From: Cyanobacteria bacterium RM1_2_2
GTDB lineage: Bacteria; Cyanobacteriota; Cyanobacteriia; Elainellales; Elainellaceae
Reading direction: 5' to 3'
Length of the DNA: 52,931 nucleotides
Assembly (NCBI GenBank): GCA_012033495.1
Contig: JAAUQT010000011.1
Location: 1 to 52,931, forward strand
Shown: positions 33,201-37,900 of the stretch, piece by piece
Layout of the letters: the number at the start of each line of letters is the position of its first letter
Position numbering within the stretch: position 1 is the stretch's first letter
Program-made: the position numbers and the translations under genes
Notes under the pieces: model-generated
What the model was told of the DNA's origin: nothing
The model's database searches: none
What the model saw: only the letters and a program-made list of their open reading frames with translations

Positions 33201-34966
33201 CCTCGATCAGCATGAACATCAGTAAGTTCGGTGTGGTGAAGGGCGATCTAATTGCAGGCGGTACGGGTTCAGATATCGTTCTGTCTTCCGAGAACAGCTT
33301 GCAAATTCACGGCAGCCTGACGGCAGAAGATGAAATTCGCCTCACTGCCGGTACGGTCGTGACTCCAGGCGAAATCAGCATTGCCACTTACGGCACCAGC
33401 CGGATGAACGCGCAGAAAGTGATGATTGCGGGCTTGAATGATGTGATCATCGACAGCTCGATTGGCGAACATAGCCTCAACCTGAAGCAGATTGAGATTA
33501 CTTCGACCGCAGGCAAGCTGGAAATTGCCCAGACTTCGGGTCGCCTGGTTAGCACGGCAAACATTGCGCTCTCTGGTCAGGATGTCGTTATCGCGGGTGT
33601 GATTCGCAGCCTTGCCACGGACGGCAATAACGCCACCAAGGAAGTGACGATCCAAGCGACCAACAGCGCTACCGTCATGTCCGATCTGATCAGCCAGGGT
33701 TCGGTGCTGATTGAAGCAGGCAACAGCATCGACCTCTACAACGGTCAGGTGCGAGTGCAGGGTGCGGGCGAGACGCTGGAAATCCGTCAAACCAATGCCA
33801 ACGGTCGGATCACACTGGGTCGGACTGTGAATGTCAACGGTCAGCTTCAGCAGCAGGGCGCAGTGCTCTCGGCGCTAGACGGCGTGACGATTCAGGGCAG
33901 CGATGTGATGATCGGCTCTGGGGTGCAGGTGATTACGAGCGCCAACAATAGCGCTATCAACGTCTCGGCAGATACTCTGACGCTGGTCGGCGGTCTGTAT
34001 GGCGGCGCAGATGCCAATGATACTAATAGCTGGATCGGTCAGCAGGCGAAGGTTAACATCACGGCAACCGAAGCGGTTGTGGTCGGTGGTATGGGTGTCG
34101 AGAACGGTCAGCCAGTCAGCCGAGGCGGTTCGATCCAGTCTACGGGCAGCATCGACATCAATGTAGCGGGCGGCAACAACGTCATCGACTTCAGCCTCTC
34201 AAACCAGAGCTTCTTCAAGACGAACAGCATTGGTGGCGGCACCAGCCAGATCAAGATTACGACGGCTCACAACGCGCAGGTCTTCGGCACAATCGAATCG
34301 GTAGACGACGGATCAGATGTGACGATCAAGACGGGCGGTCTGCTGCTGGTAGATGGCTACATCAAGGCTGAGGATACCCTCACGGTTGAAGGCGGCAAGA
34401 GCGCCAGCGGCTACGGTTTGATTATGCAGCCGTTGCGCTACCGTGATTCGCAGGGCCGTTTGGTGGATGCTTCCAACTTCTATGTAGACGCTCAGGGCAA
34501 CTACGTCGATGCAGCGGGCAATCGTCTACCTGCAAACGCAGCGCCTGTGTCCAGCAATGATAAAGATCTGACGCGGGTCAGTGGCGGTACGCTGGAAACC
34601 AACGACAACGGCATCATCAACGTTTCGGCAGAAGGCCATATTGCGATTAGCGGCAACGTGGCTCCACTCCAGTTGATTGACGGTGTACTGGGCGTGCGGG
34701 CGGCGCAGGTGTCGATCAGCAGCGACAGCGACGTGACCATTGACGGCAGAATTGGCGCTCGTAACCAGATCAGCATCACGGCAGAAAACCTGAACGTGGT
34801 CAAGGAAGGTCTGGTCAAGACCTACGGCAACAACAGCACCATCAACCTGCGTGGCAACGAGCGTGTCTTTATGGGTCGCAGCCTCGTCCAGCCAGAACGT
34901 GCGCTGGTGGAACCCAGGGCAATCTGCAAGTCGATGGTCACAACCTCTGGATTGATGGCTTCCTGA
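12575..34966 (+). CDS. Giant surface protein, central part
   Basis: 7463 codons from a GTG that is almost certainly not a true start; it lies inside repeat 9. Order: AFVG repeats 9-26 with both HGL modules (to about 23270); a beta-rich region with amphipathic helical segments (about 23300-28540); RTX-type motifs (about 28720-29060: GGEGKDKLMLGTGGG, DGGAGDDTIDAS, GGLGADNLAGGEGDDTYLFG); then filamentous-haemagglutinin-like beta-helix repeats (about 29620-34920) with short V/I/L-x-A/G-x periodicity such as ESVTITANQLVTDIGSDI. The frame breaks near 34905, leaving about 20 out-of-frame codons before the TGA. Almost no cysteine is present, as usual for secreted calcium-binding adhesins. Confidence 0.85.
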   Translation: MIFAETDASGNTESSYALKADGEAELIGVDDLTMEGSLSVQINRTGKEVDETIQVGGGDTVEVKFGLEEANQQRVEGTAHFQAAGAVAFGGEFSMELFTTQTPGATDQTANTTVNPLLLEQYKTTLAELQYQALRDALADKITELKSEHSTVKSISATVDGWAFNEQAVDVATDRLILDQPHGFVNGQRVVYSAAGGTVIGGLVDGQEYYVIAVDDQTLQLAETPGGAAIDLTSTGAGSQQLQQIVEFGATNQIAVDIPTNEIHFGSAHGLTDGDLVEYKAGQNQPIGGLKSNSRYIVRVIDADTIQLLTGANGDVVDLTSDAEGEHTLQQISVVAVSGGGTGGTSGTGGTGGITGIDVNNNTLIFSSPHFLQTGDKVQYYWPTKGKPIGGTLEKLNDGNGSAVHPYSVIKIDEKTIQLADTRTGEIIDLTTAGSGNHFFSLVEGSSGNRNHLEYRSASGIQNVNATTIRLGYSHGLSTGQAVMVQLDSMSATFRPRTPIKGLNAQKYQADPKVYKPSSNYIYYVKVNADQSLQFARTAEDLDNNQFIEVQQATYRANRIAPIKLGEDFRLMPVWGVGATQLPVNPTKPRDEFQFVPGNILTFTPTNQISVDTVSDEIISPTLIDLKVGDAVEYWTGSTNAIGGLSDGETYYVAAVHGSAIQLAATLGGAVIDLTEAGGAGSHQFVKAGVAFDSLSNIAEQRRDEALALASRLSSDLGVTVNLTAGNANSAINQVATAAEIESGRRVGVRDVAIRYDEQQLLETKLLAGITNGYAFLGTNYGTPEELGLKLTDINLGLALFKTLDFTKPTAEQEKMTYALTGEGNAALVGVNGLAIDGSMAVQLNRTGKAVDETITTPGGSVVLDFESNEDVTQISGSASLRVADVVALSGKFSFTKQPDGSMQLIGNDIATLVGRGADTPDLSDDVGLRLSDADFTLDLAADKSYSYELENANLEVVGISGLTLSAQSIGATGGSTSNRFDLTLDNADLSLGNLVSLKGANFVFSAKKTSTGNEISLTGEKITTFIGYGSETPDTSDDVGLEISNADLEVLIKPDKTYSYSFLNGNVATRGLDSVLTLAAQQVNLTGDQTGATLTTGKFNLGLGSVARVDGDALTFSVKQTAEGKAVTFSGAGLNGLLGYGADTTTTTDDVGLSITNAGLTVDLKADKTYGYSLKDANVAVVGVNGLTLSASNITASGDQTQTNLTLGNFELGVGGVAHLSGNALSFNAVQTADGKEITFGGSNIAAMVGYGADTTTTSDDIGISIQNANLEVALNADKTYRYGLYDAQASVLGINGLTLAAESVTAIGDQSNTTLSLQNYALGVGGLVSLTGSTLDFSAQQTPDGKTVNFSATNVSAFVGKGADTPTSSDDVGLGISGAGLTLGIEANRTYSYTLTADALQMRGLEEVTLNAENITAMGDGSSTRVTLGNFALGLGDTIALGGSGLRYEANAAGLKLGATDAFAFVGTGYGTSEAIGISLSDLDLGMVLYQGANGSTYALQASGAAALLGGSADLQLTADNLSLSVNRTGRAVSETIILPNNQSVGINSSAAEGNLTRLAGSADLSVAGFATASGEFFFEQNVVSGADSDQTTLLIGATDVNAFVGNGATGLRVSNGKLGLVVERSSGVSKYAMNASGAASLLGVSGVTLAGDVALQVNRMGAVDRLIATPNGSVAVVFAPEQNNLTQAVGDLNLGIDGFADLSGNFNIQKTPDTLRIGATDVSAFVGAAGSGLQVNDANLGLIVETDRQNAYALIANGNASLIGISGITMNADVSVAVNRTGSAVSESIDTPAGTVAIQFGDGTNITQVRGTAALDVAGFAAVNGSIFVEKTPNALQIGITDANAFVGSGYGTGSAAGLELRDARLGLIVDTATKGYALMGQGDAGLVGITGLSISGEDVTVAVNRMGRAVQQTLSTPSGDVVVEFQNGDNVTKLSGKAAIDVAGIVQASGQIGVYKDAGKLLVGLADVDAFVGAGGGTDAKSGIEIFDGALGLVVTPERKYALIASGNAALVGVEGLSMSATSMAVRINETGAVVDETIALSGGGSVTVNFNESQKNQKRVEGVAAFNAMDAVAFGGEFSLEWFQGQTPGATGLTSNVNNQNLTLTQHQTNLTEALYQDLKQQFAAKKAELEARNDTVMAINATVDGFAFNEDTVDVTRNRLILTQPHGLVEGQKIVYSANGGAAIGGLTEGQEYYVRVIDAQTVELAESLGGTAVDLTSAGSGNHQLRRIMEFGATNEIRVDIEAETIRFQQPHGLTDGMMVQYESGSNQPIGGLTNNSRYIVMRIDDQTIQLKPLNGDQPINLTSDSFGEHSLRPVTTVTDVVISDRIVTEGLEGSVDVATNIIDFGRPHGLRSGDRIQYYRPIGQATAAIGGTLDALLQTNKPDVYVYTVSVVSPTEIRLENEQKRKPLYMSPGQVFDKTVDLTSTGSGLQVFTLVELANGGRNLSFHDRAIIDIETDQTGRRTILDLDYAHGLKTGQAVMIQLDPSAAYPESPIVGLNAQSYVADPQVYKPDQQYIYYVKVVDGDELQFAETPKDLEEGRFIQLAKNNNGSRFRIMPTWTIGGTMTYTEEVRTETTRTVIGNPISLVPTNRITVNTQTEELILPAPTDLKVGETVQYRTNTTVIGGLENNGIYTVKQVAGRALQLADQNGNIVNLTAAGGEGVHQFIQTGVNFDIYKDTAQQRRDAAVALAQRLSNELGVTVNLTAGTATDSLDPNAQSAAVEAGRRVTVRDISVQYDEQQLETTKLLAGLTNAYAFMGTGFGTDNETGIKITDTDLGLALFKTIDYRQSIDQQATMTYALTGSGAAELVGVSGVELNGTVEVQINRTRSLVNETITTPGKQIDLVFDNPADITRVKGTADLNIANTLALSGNFSIDQVSTTVNNVTSSRLLIGATDVTAFVGTGYQSANELGVVLKDGSLGMVLERSGSEAAKYALQIGGDVELKGIPGFSLEGQMLARINRTGGEVDETLTVGGQTMTLGFTAAEANLTRVEGAARLTAGNVLDISGEFVVTLGDIQANNQRPIEIDAQNIATFVGVGKDTPDPSDDVGASLTNAEFNLKLGADNSYEYSLKNGDAALVGIDLIDFSGKINAYGNKDKFSLSFDDLSLRIGDMGRLSGDFALEVVTKDGERTIQLNAASASAFIGAGASTDTETDDRGLNLKNAKIGLTLNPGGTYSYTIENAEVALKGIDLFKFSGTVNGNGNQDTISVELNNLELQLADYAKVKGDFTFETIDDNGQTKIQLGGQSVSAFVGIGASTADQSDDVGMSLDGAVFDLTLNPDNTYEYDIKNAAVSLVGLDLFNFSGQVDARGNQNNVSVTLSDLTLAVSNYARISGDFGLQISSANGKQMIDLTATNAAAFVGTGASTVTTADDVGLSLSNVSAAVQLQTGQTSKSSYAYSLSGDVALEGVAGLTLGGQVSAQANKTGAEITFNGNRIAAGVNQVKGMGLTLGVAGLTTLSGDLAFNIRESDGAILAIGSNLGATVTLADGMGGSLSNGSLGLVLLKGGGYALQGSGTANVSLNGLEFTGQLGVEVNRTGKVIDETIVEGSQSVPVQFASGSTVSRFNASKLDVVITEALRDALLSGAEQLLDIKESLVPKYDDKGNVTSESLLSKSLPGTDATIDKILGISQYMTLGDSIKQYLNIVPTGNERLTLQGLIGKLRTDWLPTLPVANGLDFAIGKDGLSLSYAADTRFQKTIGIGLTADALQYGLELEGNAQLNLGVDLGIDFNLNLDWRTASADFNLNRLSFNATGGANDIVLGAYFGPLGLSIGSNDTGKEKGRASLGFGGAISYTNGNFNVLANNNRIDVMLPVYATLAGNDLSAGATPKAYLEGQLFGGTGVQFRQENFDKLLNFRNFGVGDVLVMFKDVLNWAQEYRDYDFMQTAVPFVDTTLGDVLDFSTAISDEVFSKIDFYKPRIDLFSGSGASLSGGNLTVAGANFDSKMAGKFVTVGGQEYRVQSVMNVQTLVLEGANGINLSGQEVVVHEKRQLLRTYQELFTAINKSGILPTGVSLSYDPLKNEIVIPFSFQKNLPTLVNQQLNLGLDLGDLSLSTNARTAINAGVNGRMDLVIDFDGPTGREGINLYVDNVELKGNASLEISDLEVAASLGFIGLTAGGAGTGSGVRVSASVATGLDRDPNTVTLGDRRFSFNDLMSGELLNSFYFKLDGDAQAKLKGLKVNGGFGDISIAPNAELSVYVPSLLEVNKGVQTVKQSVSTAFDLNAAIASGQVKKEGIVVVMPDMADLLSLKNLSFEMVLEGIEAGIDFMRESFDDQPFYNTPIPIINRSLSETFTFLDELTNKLQSTASNPAGMIQDVERTIENALGIQDNNTLAADQQKFSIYLKDGALNIHLGWEALFSDKFEFNLDLETIKQLSGNSGAAALDAIDALADLGGGANLTLEAIAKLNFDVGVDLNSLLSGAPKTFLRDYDAATGKGTHAQVGARLLGTNLDLNFKAGPINLGVSNGTVTLDADGNAATKDYAGLLVAIDQKAGAQTDDGRFYIGQEAIKDNFQAKLTGGFDVNLPVRLEIGGADFNLAPITVKTNPVYGDQGLVQLFKHLANAPDKGAAEPLKMTFPDIRNQFSILGGDFSLMALINDPSFILDSIDTTVGTLQDVMNSNLAQDIPLIGDKLGEAASFLRDIRQGILGDLRQKLSGNGKAVELIRETLYDVFGPNRLNILLDTNKDTRISIEDVQIGWYDKLGNLMQNWTMGSSVPVGADAIQFDMDLGGRLVGTGFELPLDFSIPGFSFDVDGGLALDLGWKFDFGFGLSLQDSFYLSTNKDASSEIQLGIAAYLDGSPDDPNKITRFTGEGDLLFFKANIQDNNPGGKASGIYGGLSIDLKGDSKGRMAVNRMLSSQPKDLFEVKFGVDAKLDLGVTLELDGAKGLPRVAADLEFDWKWQMGQKMQAPSFGLRDMRMDLGSFTTDFLTPIAEQVRDALTPMKPMIDALDTKISGLDLIIPSDPTLKGLINQILVIKGKQPIDWSFLTEAKQMLGLVDQIANLKPNEWLPLGSISGLGTKNVQAVQATNVPSNTSVDQFLAQNTRQTSTSSSGFGKTPRSGFQVMPYIKDISNWKNLLTGGDATLFTYELPLLQFRADFDAVLAMIPIGPVSINIGARGNFAATADLGFGYDTKGIRQAISSQNPLDAFDGFFLTDFTIPTKKGEKAREKDEFVLDAYLGLEAALGVGPFEAGLGGGIRARMGVDLSDIEKPKLTKDELGFVTGQTWQSDGKIRLSEIITMFNYDPANDGVAGGLKNLANVDAKVDFVANAFVDINLLFTQKRIVDVELFKMTLLELSYDAPKVQPHLGKVENGVLYVNSGSRAGQRKYGDTSDNNETFTFYGQENTVSVQFGDYYQTFTGVSKVVADGGMGDDTFDASRLFGIGVEFTGGEGKDKLMLGTGGGRADGGAGDDTIDASVSWLSQTTDSRFAQFRDSFVGATLIGGEGRDRITGSKANDVIDGGLGADNLAGGEGDDTYLFGDNYGLDRINDSKGIQTFDFSSASQQLTATLSRRGFGITQGAENEVVANLTVNRVILGAGNDLVVVNDFGDRTIYIDDKGGSDSYRMRLGRAQGNGMGVINLNDTAGDFDEVIAEQVMASPVALNQNQLQNGREVLNYTSGLERLTLIGRAGQVNGTSVLDFGGNVMLNNTDNGGITRNGTTDIRVIATKADLQSQINADAIIVETLKDIRVNQTLNAINSGYIDLRTYGDQSSIQLAADLKVSTGNSEDGQGSGWMRLISADGSIRNLNGSEIIGSNSHLMLKAKDAIGTNAAALLTDVATLTAGTSLHGTGDIVIREANSLTLTNLEKTAPVVNAGLTLPNVSETPAWMQQNQWVQQLSGDWRSLISDGNDTAAVSAGNGNISLTLTGADALLKLESGTLTNRKAGGNITLTADDMDFRSGINQVQGTGNLTLQAHQTAYLYRLGGAAENNAGVDLIDLSTESTPALELSTRDLAALSDGFNQVTIGRLGAGNEMQIGDIFKGDLVRGGTDGVVRQRGENRQQPEFRDTTTLLTSDLHVHGDVRATGETLTVQSDNAIIYRQNNHLVPGAGISAADLRMQISQKMTVSGWLRGEESVTITANQLVTDIGSDITSQNAGSRIDIDTTDYTRIAGLVEAKGANSVADLKALTTLTVMEGGIVAARDTEGQIQIEAGQTVTIEAGGAVTAGAKFIDVDGKPVAVKTGDGADVRILSPHELVIKGTVTSSDEMVLKAGAPLNSYATSYFNQLPQDGKGNDHYLKQIGEDQFSILLTGTLTSLADNTTLNLSADDDIIIRGNINVLGENSNLKVQSKGWVYHEGMMDVRNNLTIQGGYDVLGNVTGGANSEGSSVYVHATAITNTKQAASQILIQGAKDVDLHGVVVAGGTIGANGVTWAGNDSQVTVTAGEQVYLNSGLLGSKSVTVNGGQGGADDKGLGVLITTVGGITAGGYSSDNSGGTITVNSASNLEMMGWLVSGGKLLQTFDTNGNLKSQTIDWSGNKGTIQVNAQEQAFIGGNTTNRDGNAITTGGYLYAHDRIEIQGGATLDKAGVYVQAASELVTHAADSSILVRSGSDADIQGMLLPGGDITQARDVDGVYLGRTLTHFNGDSTIRIEADHQIRIGQDLRAGKQIDLVGGNDPIDADPYSGRGIVLYGTTRLETWQQNSQINLNAPGRVDILAPAHTNEIEAGGFVQRSSGQIDQDVTLKLWLNKVGFEVEANVTLSASATADNKTVEDLMNDLQQSLNTASWTVVRSTDPNHAVGSSYSSSVNDPDLKVKLHNGHFLLAGPYSFMVKSDSTNADQLGFTNLSSNLTSSLPYTISAKEIGSTVSIGAPNGPNGKLYIAGKVLSYNALNLYSGTSPDGVDIEVDASGRLETINASISMNISKFGVVKGDLIAGGTGSDIVLSSENSLQIHGSLTAEDEIRLTAGTVVTPGEISIATYGTSRMNAQKVMIAGLNDVIIDSSIGEHSLNLKQIEITSTAGKLEIAQTSGRLVSTANIALSGQDVVIAGVIRSLATDGNNATKEVTIQATNSATVMSDLISQGSVLIEAGNSIDLYNGQVRVQGAGETLEIRQTNANGRITLGRTVNVNGQLQQQGAVLSALDGVTIQGSDVMIGSGVQVITSANNSAINVSADTLTLVGGLYGGADANDTNSWIGQQAKVNITATEAVVVGGMGVENGQPVSRGGSIQSTGSIDINVAGGNNVIDFSLSNQSFFKTNSIGGGTSQIKITTAHNAQVFGTIESVDDGSDVTIKTGGLLLVDGYIKAEDTLTVEGGKSASGYGLIMQPLRYRDSQGRLVDASNFYVDAQGNYVDAAGNRLPANAAPVSSNDKDLTRVSGGTLETNDNGIINVSAEGHIAISGNVAPLQLIDGVLGVRAAQVSISSDSDVTIDGRIGARNQISITAENLNVVKEGLVKTYGNNSTINLRGNERVFMGRSLVQPERALVEPRAICKSMVTTSGLMAS
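12793..14860 (+). repeat. Inserted HGL-type module, copy A
   Basis: A roughly 690-residue insert between AFVG repeats 9 and 10. It opens with a helical stretch (LLEQYKTTLAELQYQALRDA), then repeats of a roughly 75-residue module with HGL(F)xxGxxVxYxxxGxxxIGGLxxGxxYYVxxVDxxTxQLA and IDLTxxGxGxHxL. A Gly/Thr linker (GGGTGGTSGTGGTGGITG, near 13590-13635) separates two modules and is absent from copy B. A fourth, shorter module precedes the return to AFVG repeats. Confidence 0.8.
16561..21235 (+). repeat. Higher-order repeat block B inside the giant gene
   Basis: Second copy of the block at 10475-15270, offset by about 6.0-6.1 kb. The copies are clearly diverged at protein level but keep the same order of repeat subtypes and the same inserted module. 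That pattern indicates an old segmental duplication of about seven repeats plus insert, not a recent assembly artefact. Between A and B lie four DDVG-type repeats (15270-16560). Confidence 0.8.
18763..20845 (+). repeat. Inserted HGL-type module, copy B
   Basis: Paralogue of 12793-14860. It has the same opening (TPGATGLTSNVNN, then LTQHQTNLTEALYQDLKQ), the same HGL...IGGL...YYV...DLT modules and the same exit (YDEQQLETTKLLAG). The Gly/Thr linker of copy A is replaced by VTDVVISDRIVTEGLEGSVD. The conserved EFGATNxIxVDxxxxxIxF bridge between the first two modules is kept in both. Confidence 0.8.
23300..28540 (+). other. Beta-rich region with helical punctuations and an EF-hand-like loop
   Basis: About 1,750 residues unlike the flanking repeats. 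Amphipathic beta segments (GLTADALQYGLELEGNAQLN, LALDLGWKFDFGFGLSLQD) alternate with helical segments that share a pattern of D/N-P/T, F/L, D-x-x-L, IP-L/I and G: near 24205-24400, 25363-25600, 26380-26640 and 27310-27640. At 26660-26695 the 12-residue loop DTNKDTRISIED fits an EF-hand calcium loop. The set (IPLIGDKL, EF-hand, LDLGWKFDFGFGLS, KIRLSEI) resembles the central region of LEPR-XLL-type giant proteins of Planctomycetes, as I remember them. That would need a profile search. Confidence 0.6.
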
Positions 34967-34980
34967 AGGGCGGCAGCGTA

Positions 34981-37900
34981 GTGATGAACGCGGTCGAATC
35001 GGCCATCGTCACTGGCAATCTGCGCTCTGAAGGCGACCTCAGCATCCGGGCGGGTGTGGACTTCAACTGGAGTGCCGAGAAGCTGCGCGGACTGGTGACG
35101 CGGGCTGAACTGACAGGCGGCGATATCACCGTGACACTGGGCGGCATGGTTGATGCGGCAGGCAAGGTGTCTCTGCTGGCAGGCAACAACGTCAACGTTG
35201 AGGCTGAGTCGGCTCTGCAAGCGGGCACGAAGGCAGGCGCGGCTCCGTTCCTATCCCAAAAGCCGACGCTGGTCAGTGTTGTGACCGGCACCTATCAGGT
35301 AGCCAACGGCACGATCGAAGTTCCGGTTGTCACCTGGATTCCGACCCGCGTGACGGAACAGGTAGGTTACGACACCGTGAAGACCGGCAACGAGTTCTTT
35401 ACAATGGATATCACCCTGAAGCAGGACGGCTACTGGAACCCGACTACGAACACCAAGCGCGAATGGTTTGTCAATAAGGTTGATTACAACATCAATAGCA
35501 TCGACTGGGGCAACGTTAACAACATACCCGCTAACGCCGATCATACCTTCAACGACCTGTCCGACGCTCAGCGCGACCGGGTGATGCAGCAGTTGGGCTA
35601 CTTCAAGCTCTATGACTTCAGCTTTGCCAACGCCAAGGCCGAGCGCACGATTAACGGCAACCCGACCAGCAACGACATCTACTGGAAGCTGGAAGAAGCT
35701 CAAGAGTCGTTTGAGATGGAGACGGCCAACGGTACAACCTACCGCAAGGAAGTGATTGGCGGCAAGGACTACAAGCAGGGCTTCGTGAACGGCGTGGACT
35801 ACACGACCAACAACGTCAACTGGGGTAGCGCAGGCCGACCAGTGGATGGTCACACATTTGAGCAGTTGACCCAGGCACAGAAGGACGCGGTTGCTAGACA
35901 GCTTGGCTATGCTCGCAGCTATGACTTTGCAACAACTGCTGTTAGCACCAACATTGTGAATATCAACGCTGATGGCTGGCAGGATAAATTCATCCGGATG
36001 CCGAAAGGTGTAACGTCTGATATTCTGTCGGTGCTGCGCGTCGTGTCTCAGGGCGAGCCTCAGCTTAATGTCGGCAACCCAGTCAATCCAAGCAACCCGT
36101 CGCAGAATCTGGGCGAATATGTTGGTGACTACTGGGATCGGGCAACTGTGAAATATACGCAGGATCGGTCATCCCTGGAAGCCAGATACGAAGATGGTGC
36201 CTGGATCAACGACTATGACAATAGCCCTGCTCGTTGGGCAGTCAGCTACTCCAGCAATGGTCGCCGCGAATACAACATCTTTGATCGGGGCAATGTTGTC
36301 AACCATACACAACTGCCGCTCTGGAATGGCCAAGGCTCCGTGCAGCAAAGCGACCGGCTGGGTCGAAACACCTTTGCCCCTTCGTCCTACTTTGCAACGA
36401 CAGATACCATCAGCTATCAGTCCGAACTTGCGCCTCGATCTAACATTTCAGTTGGTTACGATCCGCACAGCTATCAAACGTTTAATTGGGAGCAGTGGGG
36501 ATCAGGAAAAGTCACCTTCTATCAGCACAGTGACTTCACTGGGCATCAATACACGTATACTCCAGGCAACTACGCTACAGTCCCTAGCAATGACAGTGCT
36601 AGTGGTATCAGATGGGAAGCTGGTGTGAAAGTTGTAGCCTATGAGCATATTAACTTCGGCGGAACAACCTGGACATTTGGAGATGGACCTAATCCCAGTG
36701 GCTGGAACGACAAGATTTCGTCGATCAGGGTGTATCAGTGGCAAGGCACATGGCATGGGCAGGAAATCACTGAGACCCAAAACGACTACCTGTTTAACTG
36801 GAAGTCGCTCAACAACAAGATCTACGACAACCGCTTGACGCAGAGCTACCAGTGGGTCAGCAACGCGCAGGACATCTACGACAACCGCCCGCGCTACGAA
36901 ACGAAAGACATTCTGCTGAAGAACGTCGAGACTTCGATTCAGACTAACTACGAAACCCGCGACATCATTCAGAATCAGGTAATCTGGACAACCGAGCGGC
37001 TAGCAGGAGATCAGAATCCGTTTGGAGCCTTCGCCAGCGACTCAATCCGGGCTGCTAACGCCATCGTGATTGATGCGGGCAACAACGTCACCGTCAGCGC
37101 CAAGCTAGGCACGGTCGGCACAGACGGCACGATTTCGATCAACGCCGTCGGCATTGCCAACATCCAGGGCAGTCGTCCGGATGGCGCATCGGCTAACACC
37201 ATCGCGGCTCCAGCAGTGCTGAATACGCAAAACGGCCTCACCATCACGGCCAATCAACTCAACGTCAGCGACGCTAGCGAACTCAAGGTCAGCAAAGACG
37301 ACGCTCAAATCCTGCTCCGCTCTACGACCGACCTCAACTTCAGCGGTGTGTCCATGGCGGGCAACACGACCACTACTGGACAGGTGACGCTGCAAGCAGG
37401 CACAGATCTGGCACTCACGGGTCAGGTGCTAGCAGGCAAACTCGACGCCGAAGCCGGAAACCCAACTGGCACAGCCGAACCAACTGGCGCAGGCAACATT
37501 ACCGGCAGTGCGCTCACCTACGTTGCAGCAAATCAGATTAACCTGACCGCGGGCACAACCGGCAACATCGACCTGAGCAGCGCTTGGCTGATGGGCAGCA
37601 CGGTTAACCTAGAGTCCGGCGGCGGCAGCATCAACAACTACAAGACCATCACCGACGCAAACGGCGAACTGGTGCGGCAGCATGGTCTGATCACAGCAAC
37701 GGATCTGCAACTGAACGCCAGCGGCGCGATTTCTGCTAACGTCAGCGCCACCAAACTGACAGCCAACGGCAGCGCGGTCGATCTGATCACCACGCCGAAC
37801 GGCAGCACCGTAGCCAACCTAACGGCTAACAGCGGCGACCTCAGTCTGACTTCGCTGGGTGCTATCCAGGTTCAGCAGATCAAGGCAACTGGCAACGTCA

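Noticed and set aside
34981-35010. ATG at 34981 as a genuine start of a separate gene
   Set aside because: The open frame extends upstream with in-pattern beta-helix sequence (GGTQGNLQVDGHNLW), and no ribosome-binding site precedes the ATG.
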